Shown one piece after another: positions 7,692-15,654 of a stretch of 26,391 bases of DNA. This stretch comes from an uncultured Lachnospiraceae bacterium (GTDB lineage Bacteria; Bacillota_A; Clostridia; Lachnospirales; Lachnospiraceae), in assembly GCA_902801585.1 (NCBI GenBank), contig CADCIU010000039.1, positions 1 through 26,391 of the forward strand, read 5' to 3'. Positions within the stretch are counted from its first letter, which is position 1; every line of letters starts with the position of its first letter. The notes under the pieces were generated by a model. It was not told the DNA's origin. It did not search any database and saw only the letters and a program-made list of their open reading frames with translations. Made by a program: the position numbers and the translations under genes.

Positions 7692-8402
7692 ATGAAGAAT
7701 CTGTTTGGACAGGAAGGGCCGGTGATGCGCGCGATCACAGATCTGAGCACACTGGTATTCCTGAATATTTTGACAGCGATTTTCTGTATCCCCGTCGTCA
7801 CTGCAGGCGCCTCCTTGGCAGCTATGCACTATGTGATCATCGAAATGATCGAGGAGAGGGGCGGCGGCCTTGTGCGGGAATTCTGGAAGCGCTTTAAAGA
7901 GAACCTTAGGAATGCGACACCGGTCTGGCTCATTTTGTTGGCGATCGCAGTTTTTCTGTTTGCGGATTACAGGATCATTTCCGGCGGTCAGGCCGGACTG
8001 CCGAGGGTGATGCTGATCCCGATCTATGCCGGAGCATTTGCAGCTGCGGCGATCTATGTATATGCGATCCCGCTGACGGCGAGATTTGTATATTCAACGG
8101 GAGCGACTTTTAAAAATGCAGCAATACTGGCAGCTGCTTATTTCCCGAGGACAGCCGCGATGATCGTCATCACTGCGGCGGTTCCCTACCTGCTCCTTAA
8201 TGTGACGAGGCTCCTCCCGCTGTTCTTTTTGCTGGGATTATCGCTTCCGGCGTATTTTTGCGCGCTGCTGTATATGCCGATCTTTGAAAAGATGATCGGC
8301 AAGACAGAGGAAGATGAGGACCGGCCTTGGATATTGGAAGATGATGATTCGGAACAAGGTGATTCGGAACAAAGTGATTCGGATGGAAAGGAAGGAAAGT
8401 GA
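7692..8402 (+). CDS. YesL-like (DUF624) membrane protein
   Basis: This 236-residue integral membrane protein begins MKNLFGQEGPVMRAITDLSTLVFLN. That is the signature opening of the YesL/DUF624 family, followed by CIPVVTAGASLAAMHY. Predicted helices lie at about 20-45, 75-92, 105-130, 140-160 and 165-190. The tail is strongly acidic, with a repeated GDSEQ/SDSEQ pattern. The family's biochemical role is unknown, but it is habitually found inside CUT1 sugar-transport operons, as here. I chose 7692 over an in-frame ATG at 7635 because the family motif starts here and the upstream codons lie in repeat DNA. The Shine-Dalgarno AAAGGAA is far (about 14 bases), with a perfect palindrome GCTGTACAGC (7681-7690) in between that could shorten the effective spacing. 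Confidence 0.85.
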   Translation: MKNLFGQEGPVMRAITDLSTLVFLNILTAIFCIPVVTAGASLAAMHYVIIEMIEERGGGLVREFWKRFKENLRNATPVWLILLAIAVFLFADYRIISGGQAGLPRVMLIPIYAGAFAAAAIYVYAIPLTARFVYSTGATFKNAAILAAAYFPRTAAMIVITAAVPYLLLNVTRLLPLFFLLGLSLPAYFCALLYMPIFEKMIGKTEEDEDRPWILEDDDSEQGDSEQSDSDGKEGK

Positions 8403-8403
8403 T

Positions 8404-9900
8404 ATGCGTACAAGCGGAATTCTGTTTCCGGTCTTCAGTCTGCCCGGCAAGTACGGGATCGGCTGTTTTTCGGTGGAGGCATATAGATTTGTGGACTTTC
8501 TCAAAGAGGCGGGACAGACGTACTGGCAGATCCTGCCCCTGGGTCCGACCGGATACGGGGATTCACCGTATCAGTCTTTCTCCACATTTGCAGGGAATCC
8601 TTACCTGATCAGTCTGGAGGAGCTGATCTCACAGGGACTCCTTTCCCGGGAGGAGTGCGAGGCCGTCGATTTTGGTGATGACGACAGCGCAGTGGACTAT
8701 GGCAAGCTGTACATGGGAAGGTGGGACCTGCTCCGCAAAGCCTACACGAGAAGTGAGCACAAAAACACGGAGGAGTTCCTTGCATTCCAAAAGGAAAATG
8801 ACTTCTGGCTCGGCGACTATGCGCTCTTTATGGCTGTCAAGGATGCACATGCAGGGGCCGGCGCGTCAGACTGGGAACCTGATATCCGGGATTATGAGCC
8901 GGAAGCGGTGAAGAAATGGGCGGCGGATCTTTGCGAGGAGACCGGTTTCTACGAGTATCTGCAGTTCGAATTTGCAAGACAGTGGAAGAGACTGAAGGAC
9001 TATGCGGCCGGACAGGGCATTCAGATCATTGGCGATATCCCGATCTATGTCTCGGCGGACAGCTCCGATTTCTGGGCACACAGAGAGCTCTTTCAGCTGG
9101 ATGACAGAGGACGCATCCGAATGATCGCCGGTGTTCCTCCGGACGGATTCTCGGCGACCGGACAGGTGTGGGGCAATCCGCTCTACAATTGGGAAAAGCA
9201 CAAAGAGACCGGTTATGACTGGTGGATCCGGCGCATTAAGAAGTGCCGGGAGTTGTACGACGTGATCCGAATCGACCATTTCCGCGGATTTGATGAGTAT
9301 TTTGCCATTCCGGCAGAGTCGGACACAGCGGCAGCGGGACACTGGGAGAAAGGCCCCGGCACAGATCTGTTTGACGCGATCGAGGCGGCTTTGGGCAAGA
9401 CGCCCATTATCGCAGAGGATCTGGGATATGTGACGGAGACGGTCCGGCAGCTGGTTCGGGACACGGGATTCCCCAACATGAAGGTGCTGGAGTTCGCCTT
9501 TGATTCAAGAGACTCGTCCGGCGCGATGGAGTATCTGCCTTACCGCTATCAGAGAAATTGCGTAGTTTACACGGGGACCCATGACAACGAGACGCTCCGC
9601 GGCTGGATCGACAGCATTCTGCCTGTTGAAAGGCAGCAGGTCTGTGAGTATCTGGATGTCAGAACCAAGGATCCGCAGGAGATCGTGGAAAAGATGGTCC
9701 TGGCAGCATTCTCTTCTGTGGCGGATTACTGCATCATTCCGCTCCAGGATTATCTGGGGCTGGACAACAGCGCACGGATCAATCAGCCGTCCACAAACGG
9801 CAAAAACTGGAAGTGGAGAGTGGAACCGGAGGACTTGTCTGCCGAATTGGCGGAAAGGATCCTGCGGCTGACCACGCTGTTCGGCAGGCTGCCGGAGTAA
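8404..9900 (+). CDS. malQ: 4-alpha-glucanotransferase (amylomaltase, GH77)
   Basis: This cytosolic enzyme transfers alpha-1,4-glucan segments between maltodextrins, releasing glucose and making longer chains for phosphorylase. It has 498 residues, the usual bacterial size. The N-terminus RTSGILFPVFSLPGKYGIG and WQILPLGPTGYGDSPYQ are diagnostic of GH77. The catalytic residues are present: nucleophile Asp291 in IRIDHFRG, acid/base Glu338 in IIAEDLG and Asp394 in GTHDNET. The mobile loop segment is IAGVPPDGFSATGQ. The start at 8404 follows the YesL stop by one base and has AAGGAAGGAAAG in front; an earlier in-frame ATG at 8314 lies inside the YesL gene and adds only repetitive residues. It belongs to the transporter operon. 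Confidence 0.95.
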   Translation: MRTSGILFPVFSLPGKYGIGCFSVEAYRFVDFLKEAGQTYWQILPLGPTGYGDSPYQSFSTFAGNPYLISLEELISQGLLSREECEAVDFGDDDSAVDYGKLYMGRWDLLRKAYTRSEHKNTEEFLAFQKENDFWLGDYALFMAVKDAHAGAGASDWEPDIRDYEPEAVKKWAADLCEETGFYEYLQFEFARQWKRLKDYAAGQGIQIIGDIPIYVSADSSDFWAHRELFQLDDRGRIRMIAGVPPDGFSATGQVWGNPLYNWEKHKETGYDWWIRRIKKCRELYDVIRIDHFRGFDEYFAIPAESDTAAAGHWEKGPGTDLFDAIEAALGKTPIIAEDLGYVTETVRQLVRDTGFPNMKVLEFAFDSRDSSGAMEYLPYRYQRNCVVYTGTHDNETLRGWIDSILPVERQQVCEYLDVRTKDPQEIVEKMVLAAFSSVADYCIIPLQDYLGLDNSARINQPSTNGKNWKWRVEPEDLSAELAERILRLTTLFGRLPE

Positions 9901-9970
9901 AGAGCGCATTAAGACCGTTCACTAAGACCGCGCAGTCATACGAATGGCGCCCTACTAAATGGAGGTATAT

Positions 9971-11635
9971 ATGAAAAAGACCTGGTGGAAAGAAAGTGTG
10001 ATATATCAGATCTATCCCAGAAGCTTTGCGGACAGCAACGGTGACGGGATCGGCGACCTGAACGGCATCACTTCCAAACTGGATTACCTGAAGGATTTGG
10101 GAATCGATGTTATATGGCTCTCTCCTGTATATAAATCTCCCAATGACGACAACGGATACGACATCAGTGACTACGAGGCGATCATGGACGAATTCGGCAC
10201 CATGGAGGATTTTGACAGGATGCTGTCCGAGGCGCATGCGCGCGGGATCAAGATCGTGATGGATCTGGTCGTCAATCACACCTCCGACGAGCACAAGTGG
10301 TTTGTTGAGAGCCGCTCATCGAAGGATAACCCCAAGAGGGACTTCTACTTCTGGCGGGAAGGCAGGGACGGCAAAGAGCCCAATAACTGGGGCTCCTGGT
10401 TCTCCGGATCGGCATGGAAGTACGACGAGACGACAGATATGTATTATCTGCATCTGTTCTCTCCCAAGCAGCCTGACCTCAACTGGGATAATCCCGCAGT
10501 GAGAAAAGAAGTATTCGATATGATGACGCGCTGGTGCGAAAAGGGAATCGACGGCTTCCGCATGGATGTGATCAGCCTGATCTCCAAACCGGAGGGACTG
10601 CCCGACGCACCGCTCATGAATGAACTTTACGGCGACTGCGGATGCACAGCGAACGGACCTCATGTCCATGAGTACCTGCAGGAGATGAACGAGAAGGTGC
10701 TCTCGAAATTCGACATCATGACCGTCGGCGAGACGGCATGCGTCACGCTTGAAGAGGCCAAAAAATACGCGAACAGCGAGGGGACCGAATTGAATATGGT
10801 CTTCCAGTTCGAGCACGTAGGACTGGATGGCGAGGCGGATTTCAAGTGGTCTACCAGAAAGATGCCCCTGATCCCGCTCAAGGAGAACCTGACCAAGTGG
10901 CAGAAAGGACTGGACGGTGTTGCCTGGAACAGCCTGTTTTTCTGCAATCACGATCAGCCCCGCGTGGTCAATCGTCTCGGAGATCCGTCCGATCAATACC
11001 GCGAGATCTCCGCGAAGTGTATCGCGACCTGTCTGCACATGATGCAGGGGACACCGTATGTCTATCAGGGCGAAGAGCTCGGGATGACCAACTACCCGTT
11101 CCGCTCGGTAAAGGACTTCAACGATCTGGAATCTATCAATGCGTTCTATGAACTGACCGAGAAAATGGGCTATACTCCGCAGGAGATCTTCCCGGGGATC
11201 GCCAATAAGAGCCGCGACAATGCGCGCACGCCCATGCAGTGGAACGATGAGCCCGGAGCCGGCTTTACGACCGGTAAACCCTGGCTGGCGATCAATCCCA
11301 ATTACAAGAAGATCAACGCGGCGGAGCAGATTAACAGAGAGGATTCTGTCTTTAACTACTACAAGAAGCTCATTGCACTGCGCCATCAGTATGAGATCAT
11401 TGTGTACGGTCATTATGAGCTCCTTATGCCGGAGGATCCGGATCTTTACGTTTATACGAGGGAGTGGAAGGGAGAAAAGCTTCTGGTCGTCTGCAACCTG
11501 TCGGAAAACGAGAGGGAATATATGCCGGACGTGGAGTTCCGGGAGGGTGAAGTGCTGATCCAGAACAATGTGGGATGCGACATTCTCGACGGAAAACTGG
11601 AACCGTACGAGGCTTATGTGCTCTATGTCAAATAA
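9971..11635 (+). CDS. malL: Oligo-1,6-glucosidase-type alpha-glucosidase (GH13)
   Basis: This 554-residue cytosolic GH13 enzyme removes glucose from the non-reducing ends of short alpha-glucans. The TIM-barrel motifs are intact: DLVVNHTSDEH (98-108), GFRMDV with nucleophile Asp199, VGETA with acid/base Glu254, and NHDQPR with Asp328. Val200 directly after the nucleophile is the residue known to favour alpha-1,6 bonds in oligo-1,6-glucosidases, so isomalto-oligosaccharides or limit dextrins are the likely substrates. Trehalose-6-phosphate hydrolase and dextran glucosidase are related alternatives. The start at 9971 has GGAGGT at 9961-9966; an ATG at 9959 is upstream of this site and unlikely. 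It is last in the cluster and is followed by a strong terminator. Confidence 0.9.
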   Translation: MKKTWWKESVIYQIYPRSFADSNGDGIGDLNGITSKLDYLKDLGIDVIWLSPVYKSPNDDNGYDISDYEAIMDEFGTMEDFDRMLSEAHARGIKIVMDLVVNHTSDEHKWFVESRSSKDNPKRDFYFWREGRDGKEPNNWGSWFSGSAWKYDETTDMYYLHLFSPKQPDLNWDNPAVRKEVFDMMTRWCEKGIDGFRMDVISLISKPEGLPDAPLMNELYGDCGCTANGPHVHEYLQEMNEKVLSKFDIMTVGETACVTLEEAKKYANSEGTELNMVFQFEHVGLDGEADFKWSTRKMPLIPLKENLTKWQKGLDGVAWNSLFFCNHDQPRVVNRLGDPSDQYREISAKCIATCLHMMQGTPYVYQGEELGMTNYPFRSVKDFNDLESINAFYELTEKMGYTPQEIFPGIANKSRDNARTPMQWNDEPGAGFTTGKPWLAINPNYKKINAAEQINREDSVFNYYKKLIALRHQYEIIVYGHYELLMPEDPDLYVYTREWKGEKLLVVCNLSENEREYMPDVEFREGEVLIQNNVGCDILDGKLEPYEAYVLYVK

Positions 11636-11660
11636 GGTCGGTATTTATTAAAATTGAAGA

Positions 11661-11716
11661 CTGCCGCTCGGAGAGAATGATATGCCGGAAAGGTTTTCTC
11701 CGAGCGGCAGTTTTTT
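11661..11716 (+). terminator. Rho-independent terminator closing the alpha-glucan operon
   Basis: A perfect 14-bp stem pairs CTGCCGCTCGGAGA (11661-11674) with 11697-11710. Six T follow at 11711-11716. Confidence 0.92.
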
Positions 11717-11728
11717 GGGCGATATTTT

Positions 11729-11737
11729 TGATATAAT
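11729..11737 (+). promoter_or_regulatory. Extended -10 promoter for the deaminase-like gene
   Basis: TG-A-TATAAT (hexamer 11732-11737) lies just after the preceding terminator and about 60 bases before the next start. No clear -35 is visible. The core GATATAATGAG is identical to that at the ddl promoter. Confidence 0.5.
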
Positions 11738-11797
11738 GAGAGAGATTATCGGAACGCTTATGAAGGATACACCGCAGAACAAGGAGACTGGCTCACC

Positions 11798-14194
11798 GTG
11801 AAATGGTTTCAGCGCTTTTATCTCGATAAAGAAAAAGACATCATTGTGGACTTATACCGGGACGATACCGCTTCGTCCGGTGATCCGTGCGTCATGCATT
11901 TTGTCCTGTCCACGCCCAATCACGGGACGGGCAATCTCATCAGGAACCTGGCAGCACTGTGCGCGCTGCCCCTCTCGGAGGGTGAACAGGGATTATTGGT
12001 CATCAGGGGAATCGTGCCGAGCTACATCGACGGCTATAACCGCCTCGTCTATATTTTCCGGCTGGGAGACACCAAAGTGGCCAATATCTTCCCGGACGGA
12101 CGCGTGGAGATGAAAGCCCATATTCCGGCGATCTCCAAGACCCTGATGAGCCAGACCAAGGATTACCGCCTGGACGAAAAGAGGACGATCGTCAAGACTT
12201 ATATCCGCAGTGAGCTCAAATTTCACACGGATCTGCACACGCATATGAACGCGAACCTGCACCCCGACCTTCTGATCGCCCTCGGGATCTGCCACCAGAT
12301 CCGGTATCCGCTTTATTATATTAAGAAACTGGGGCTGAAGATATCGAAGGAGCAGGAAGACAAGCTGGCGGCGCGCAGAAGCATTTCCAAGGAGCAGTTC
12401 AAAGACTGCGGGCTTACCGGTAAATATATGACCAGAAGGATCGACGACAACACGTTTCTGAATTTTGCCGACCTCATACTGAACGATCCGGAGGACGCCG
12501 AATTCAATATACCGAGGATCCGAAGATCTCTCGCGATCCTCAAAGACGGCCAGGCCGTGTTCACGAATCTGGAGAAAGTCTATCTGTACCGCTATGTCTT
12601 TGCCAAAGGACAGAGGGCGGAGGACCTCATGGAGCTTTCCCGGGAGAAGATCGGAAAGATCCCGGACCGGGACATTCGGGAGGCTGCGGTCCAGATCCTT
12701 CAGGACAGGGAGAACCCCTCCTATAAAGATAACACGCTCTTTCAGGACAAACTGCTGTGGATCGCCCGCAGCTATGCGCGCCAGGGGGTGCGCTATGCGG
12801 AGATCTCTGACACGACACTGGTCAAAAAAGAGGGCGCCCACGCGATGCTCGCGCAAGTACATGCGGTCATGCCTGCCATAACGAGGGAGACGGGCGTTGT
12901 CCTGCGCTTCCTTGCGGCGATCCGCCGCATACCCCTGACGATCATGAGGGACAGAGTGGAGACCGGCGATTACTTCAGAGAGAACCTGGAAACGCTGCAG
13001 AGCATCGTGAGAGACCCGTATGTGGCCGGAAGCGATATCATAGGCGAAGAGCTGAACGATATAAGGGATATCGCACCGGTGATCCACGAGATCGTAAGGA
13101 TCGCGGCGGCGGATCCGGGATTTGTGGTCCGGATCCATGCGGGAGAGAACGACGGGCTGCAGGACAACATTGCAAACAGTCTGGAGTGCGTTCGCGAGGC
13201 TCTGCCGCCGGGACAGAGCATGCCGTTTGTCCGTATCGGACACGGCCTGTATACGCCCGATCTGCGGCGCAGTAAGGGGCAGGCGCTGATCAGGCTCCTT
13301 AAGGAGAGCGGCGCGGTCCTGGAGTTCCAGATCACTTCTAATGTCCGGCTCAACAATCTCACAGGCATGCGCAGACACCCGCTAAGGCAGTATCTGGCTT
13401 ACGGGATCGGCTGTGTGCAGGGGACGGACGGAGGCGCGCTGTACGGGAGCGACTCGATCGACGAACAGCTCTCTCTCGAGAAGATGCTGGGACTTCGCGA
13501 CGAAGAGATGCTGAAGATGCGCATGTGCGAAGATCGGGTTTTGGAACGAAGTCTTGAGAACTTCAAGCGGAAATCGGCCGAATATGAAAACACCTCGGGG
13601 ACGGAAGATGAGGAACTCGATCACAGTATATCCCTGATCGGCAAGCGCTCCCTGCCTGCGGCGCAGGTTCTCGCCGAGAAGATCATAGAGATGCCGGCGG
13701 ACAAAGAGCCCATAGTGATCGTTGGCGGGAGTTTCAGCCGCGACACCCGCAAGATGCGGATGACGGAGGAAAACAAGAGACGGATCGACGAGCTTCTTGA
13801 GCGCGAGGACCCCGAAAAGACATTCTTTGTGGTCGGCCACACACTGCGCGGCTACGAGCGGTATCTGGTGATGAAGAACAAGGGAAAGTTTCAGGTCTTT
13901 GCCATGGTGCCGGCGATGATCACCGAATCGGAGTATAGGAAACTGCGCTCGAGCAAAGCCGGGATCCGGGTCTCCATTGAGCCGGTGCCGATGGGCACCT
14001 ACAAGAGCTTTGCCTATGAGATCTTCAAGCGGCGCCCTTCCACGCTCATCGCATATGAGGGAAATATCGCGGGCGCCAATATGATCCAGGAGGCCAAGAA
14101 CAGCAAATATCCGTGCAGGATCTATGTGAACAGCCGCTGCAAGCCGCTGCGTGTGAAGGCGGAGTCGCTGGAAGGCTACGTGACGCTGTTCTGA
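11798..14194 (+). CDS. Adenosine-deaminase-like metallohydrolase fused to a C-terminal Rossmann-like domain
   Basis: This 798-residue protein has three parts. An N-terminal region of about 140 residues is unrecognised. The middle (about 141-580) matches the adenosine/AMP deaminase superfamily: HTDLHTHMNANLHP with the metal pair His147/His149, RIHAGEN (His447, Glu450), RIGHG (His482) and GTDGGALYGS (Asp544). The usual DD pair here is Asp-Gly, so the second Asp, which contacts purine N7 in true adenosine deaminase, is missing. The C-terminal part (about 636-780) begins IVIVGGSFSRD and alternates beta strands (FFVVGH, FQVFAMVP, STLIAYEG, CRIYVN) with helices, resembling SLOG-type nucleotide-binding folds; that assignment is tentative. 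It starts at GTG with AAGGAGA at 11781-11787. It stands alone in its own transcription unit; the substrate is unknown. Confidence 0.8.
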   Translation: MKWFQRFYLDKEKDIIVDLYRDDTASSGDPCVMHFVLSTPNHGTGNLIRNLAALCALPLSEGEQGLLVIRGIVPSYIDGYNRLVYIFRLGDTKVANIFPDGRVEMKAHIPAISKTLMSQTKDYRLDEKRTIVKTYIRSELKFHTDLHTHMNANLHPDLLIALGICHQIRYPLYYIKKLGLKISKEQEDKLAARRSISKEQFKDCGLTGKYMTRRIDDNTFLNFADLILNDPEDAEFNIPRIRRSLAILKDGQAVFTNLEKVYLYRYVFAKGQRAEDLMELSREKIGKIPDRDIREAAVQILQDRENPSYKDNTLFQDKLLWIARSYARQGVRYAEISDTTLVKKEGAHAMLAQVHAVMPAITRETGVVLRFLAAIRRIPLTIMRDRVETGDYFRENLETLQSIVRDPYVAGSDIIGEELNDIRDIAPVIHEIVRIAAADPGFVVRIHAGENDGLQDNIANSLECVREALPPGQSMPFVRIGHGLYTPDLRRSKGQALIRLLKESGAVLEFQITSNVRLNNLTGMRRHPLRQYLAYGIGCVQGTDGGALYGSDSIDEQLSLEKMLGLRDEEMLKMRMCEDRVLERSLENFKRKSAEYENTSGTEDEELDHSISLIGKRSLPAAQVLAEKIIEMPADKEPIVIVGGSFSRDTRKMRMTEENKRRIDELLEREDPEKTFFVVGHTLRGYERYLVMKNKGKFQVFAMVPAMITESEYRKLRSSKAGIRVSIEPVPMGTYKSFAYEIFKRRPSTLIAYEGNIAGANMIQEAKNSKYPCRIYVNSRCKPLRVKAESLEGYVTLF

Positions 14195-14209
14195 AAAACA
14201 GGAAACAAC

Positions 14210-14235
14210 TGTAAGGTTCTCCGGAGAGGACCGTC
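14210..14235 (+). promoter_or_regulatory. Candidate ECF-type autoregulated promoter
   Basis: TGTAAG (14210-14215), a 16-base gap and CGTC (14232-14235) resemble the TGtAAC-N16-CGTC promoters recognised by Gram-positive ECF sigma factors. It lies about 50 bases before the sigma-factor gene, where an autoregulatory promoter would be expected. Confidence 0.4.
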
Positions 14236-14283
14236 CATTACAGTATAAGCGGTGCAGGTGCACCGGATATAAGGAAAACATCC

Positions 14284-14850
14284 ATGGAAGACACCTTGAT
14301 CATTGATCTGTACTGGGAGAGGAATGAACTTGCCATCCAAGAGACAGATCGCAAATACGGAAACTATTGTTATACAGTGGCGGACAATATCCTGAACAAC
14401 CGCGAGGATTCGGAGGAGTGCGTCAGTGATACCTGGCTTCGCGCATGGAATGCCATGCCGCCTGCAAGGCCTAATGTACTGCGCGCTTTTTTGGCCAAAA
14501 TAACGCGCAATCTGGCTTTTGACAAATACCGGGCCAAAGGCGCTGCCAAGCGCGGGAACGGCACGATGGAAGCGGTGCTGGACGAACTGGCAGAGTGTGC
14601 GGATCCTTCCGGGAAATGGAATGCGGAGGCATACTATGAGGCGAAGGAGTTGAAGGAAGCCATCGGGAGATTTGCCGAAGCGCTTCCGGAAAGGGAGTGC
14701 AGTCTGTTTGTAAGGAGATATTTTTATGCCGAGGCGATCTCTGATATTGCGAGAAGATATCAGATGACGGAGAACAATGTTGCGGTGAGCCTGAGCAGAA
14801 TCAGAAAAAAGCTCCGCAGATATTTGGCAGAAGGGGGATTTATTGAATGA
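14284..14850 (+). CDS. ECF (sigma-70 family) RNA polymerase sigma factor
   Basis: This 188-residue protein has the two-domain layout of ECF sigma factors. Region 2 (about 15-90) contains YCYTVADNILNNREDSEECVSDTWLRAWNAMPP and LAKITRNLAFDKYRAK, the core-binding and -10-reading helices. Region 4 (about 125-185) has LPERECSLFVRRYFYAEAISDIARRYQMTENNVAVSLSRIRKKLRRYL, a helix-turn-helix for the -35. AAGGAAAACATCC precedes the ATG. The stop overlaps the next start by four bases (ATGA), so it is translationally coupled to a membrane protein that fits an anti-sigma factor. Confidence 0.93.
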   Translation: MEDTLIIDLYWERNELAIQETDRKYGNYCYTVADNILNNREDSEECVSDTWLRAWNAMPPARPNVLRAFLAKITRNLAFDKYRAKGAAKRGNGTMEAVLDELAECADPSGKWNAEAYYEAKELKEAIGRFAEALPERECSLFVRRYFYAEAISDIARRYQMTENNVAVSLSRIRKKLRRYLAEGGFIE

Positions 14851-15623
14851 GAGCGGAGGATCTGTTTGAAGCGATGGAGGGGATCGACGAGGATCTGATC
14901 GCACGAAGTGAAATCAGAATGCGCAGGACGCCGAATAAGCAGAGCGGGAAAAGAAGCAGCACCAAAAGAAGCAGCACCAAAAGAAAGAAACGCAGAGACT
15001 TTTACCGCTACGCGGTGATCTCACTCTCAACGGCGGCCGTTGTATTGATCTTCCTCATGGCAAGGGATTTTCTGATGCCCAGGGTGAACCATCAAGTGAA
15101 CAACTCAGAAATGGCGGAAGAGGCAGCCGGGGACAGTGTACAGGCGGAGGCATCCGAGGACGACGAGATGGACGCCATGATGGCAGAAGAAAGTGAGCAA
15201 TACGACGAGTCTGACAGTGATATGAGCGATGCTGCTGAAGAGGAAGATACCAGAGCATACAGGGACAATGGCGCGGAAGGAAAGACAGCAGTGGATCTCC
15301 TGGGTGATATGAAGGGGGACTACGTGAGCTTGGAGTATATCTCCGCGGAAGATGAGCAGAACGGTGGGAACCGCAAAGTGCCGGACTATTCGGAGGAGGG
15401 AGAGGAAGCTCTCTCTGCGGCACTGGAAAACGGTAAACCGGAGCCGTCACTGCTCGCTTCAAAAGGTGATCCCACATACTATGTATATCTCATGGACAGC
15501 AGCGGCAGGGAAGACAAAGTGACGTTTTATCTGAACTGTTATGTCAGCATGGACAGTATTCCCGGGGTCGTCATGAAGATTTCGGAAACGGAATATCAAG
15601 CGGTGCTGGATCTGTTCGATTGA
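14847..15623 (+). CDS. Probable membrane-anchored anti-sigma factor
   Basis: This 258-residue protein has one predicted membrane helix (about 54-72) behind a very basic cytosolic segment with a duplicated SSTKR motif (KRSSTKRSSTKRKKRR). Outside the helix is a strongly acidic low-complexity linker (about 85-140), then a small folded-looking domain ending in FYLNCYVSMDSIPGVVMKISETEYQAVLDLF. The first about 30 residues (MRAEDLFEAMEGIDEDLIARSE) could hold the sigma factor. No zinc-binding anti-sigma motif is visible. The role is inferred from the four-base overlap with the ECF gene and the one-helix topology. It might instead be a coupled sensor. Confidence 0.7.
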   Translation: MRAEDLFEAMEGIDEDLIARSEIRMRRTPNKQSGKRSSTKRSSTKRKKRRDFYRYAVISLSTAAVVLIFLMARDFLMPRVNHQVNNSEMAEEAAGDSVQAEASEDDEMDAMMAEESEQYDESDSDMSDAAEEEDTRAYRDNGAEGKTAVDLLGDMKGDYVSLEYISAEDEQNGGNRKVPDYSEEGEEALSAALENGKPEPSLLASKGDPTYYVYLMDSSGREDKVTFYLNCYVSMDSIPGVVMKISETEYQAVLDLFD

Positions 15624-15654
15624 GATGATCTGTATCACCGGAAGGAGGATAGAA

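Noticed and set aside
11993..13378. 461-codon open frame antisense to the deaminase-like gene
   Set aside because: It is a mirror frame of a well-supported gene with conserved active-site motifs. It has no plausible start signal.
11798..14194. RADAR defence system (RdrA/RdrB)
   Set aside because: Only a deaminase-like protein is present. No RdrA ATPase lies next to it, and the neighbours are a sugar operon and an ECF operon.
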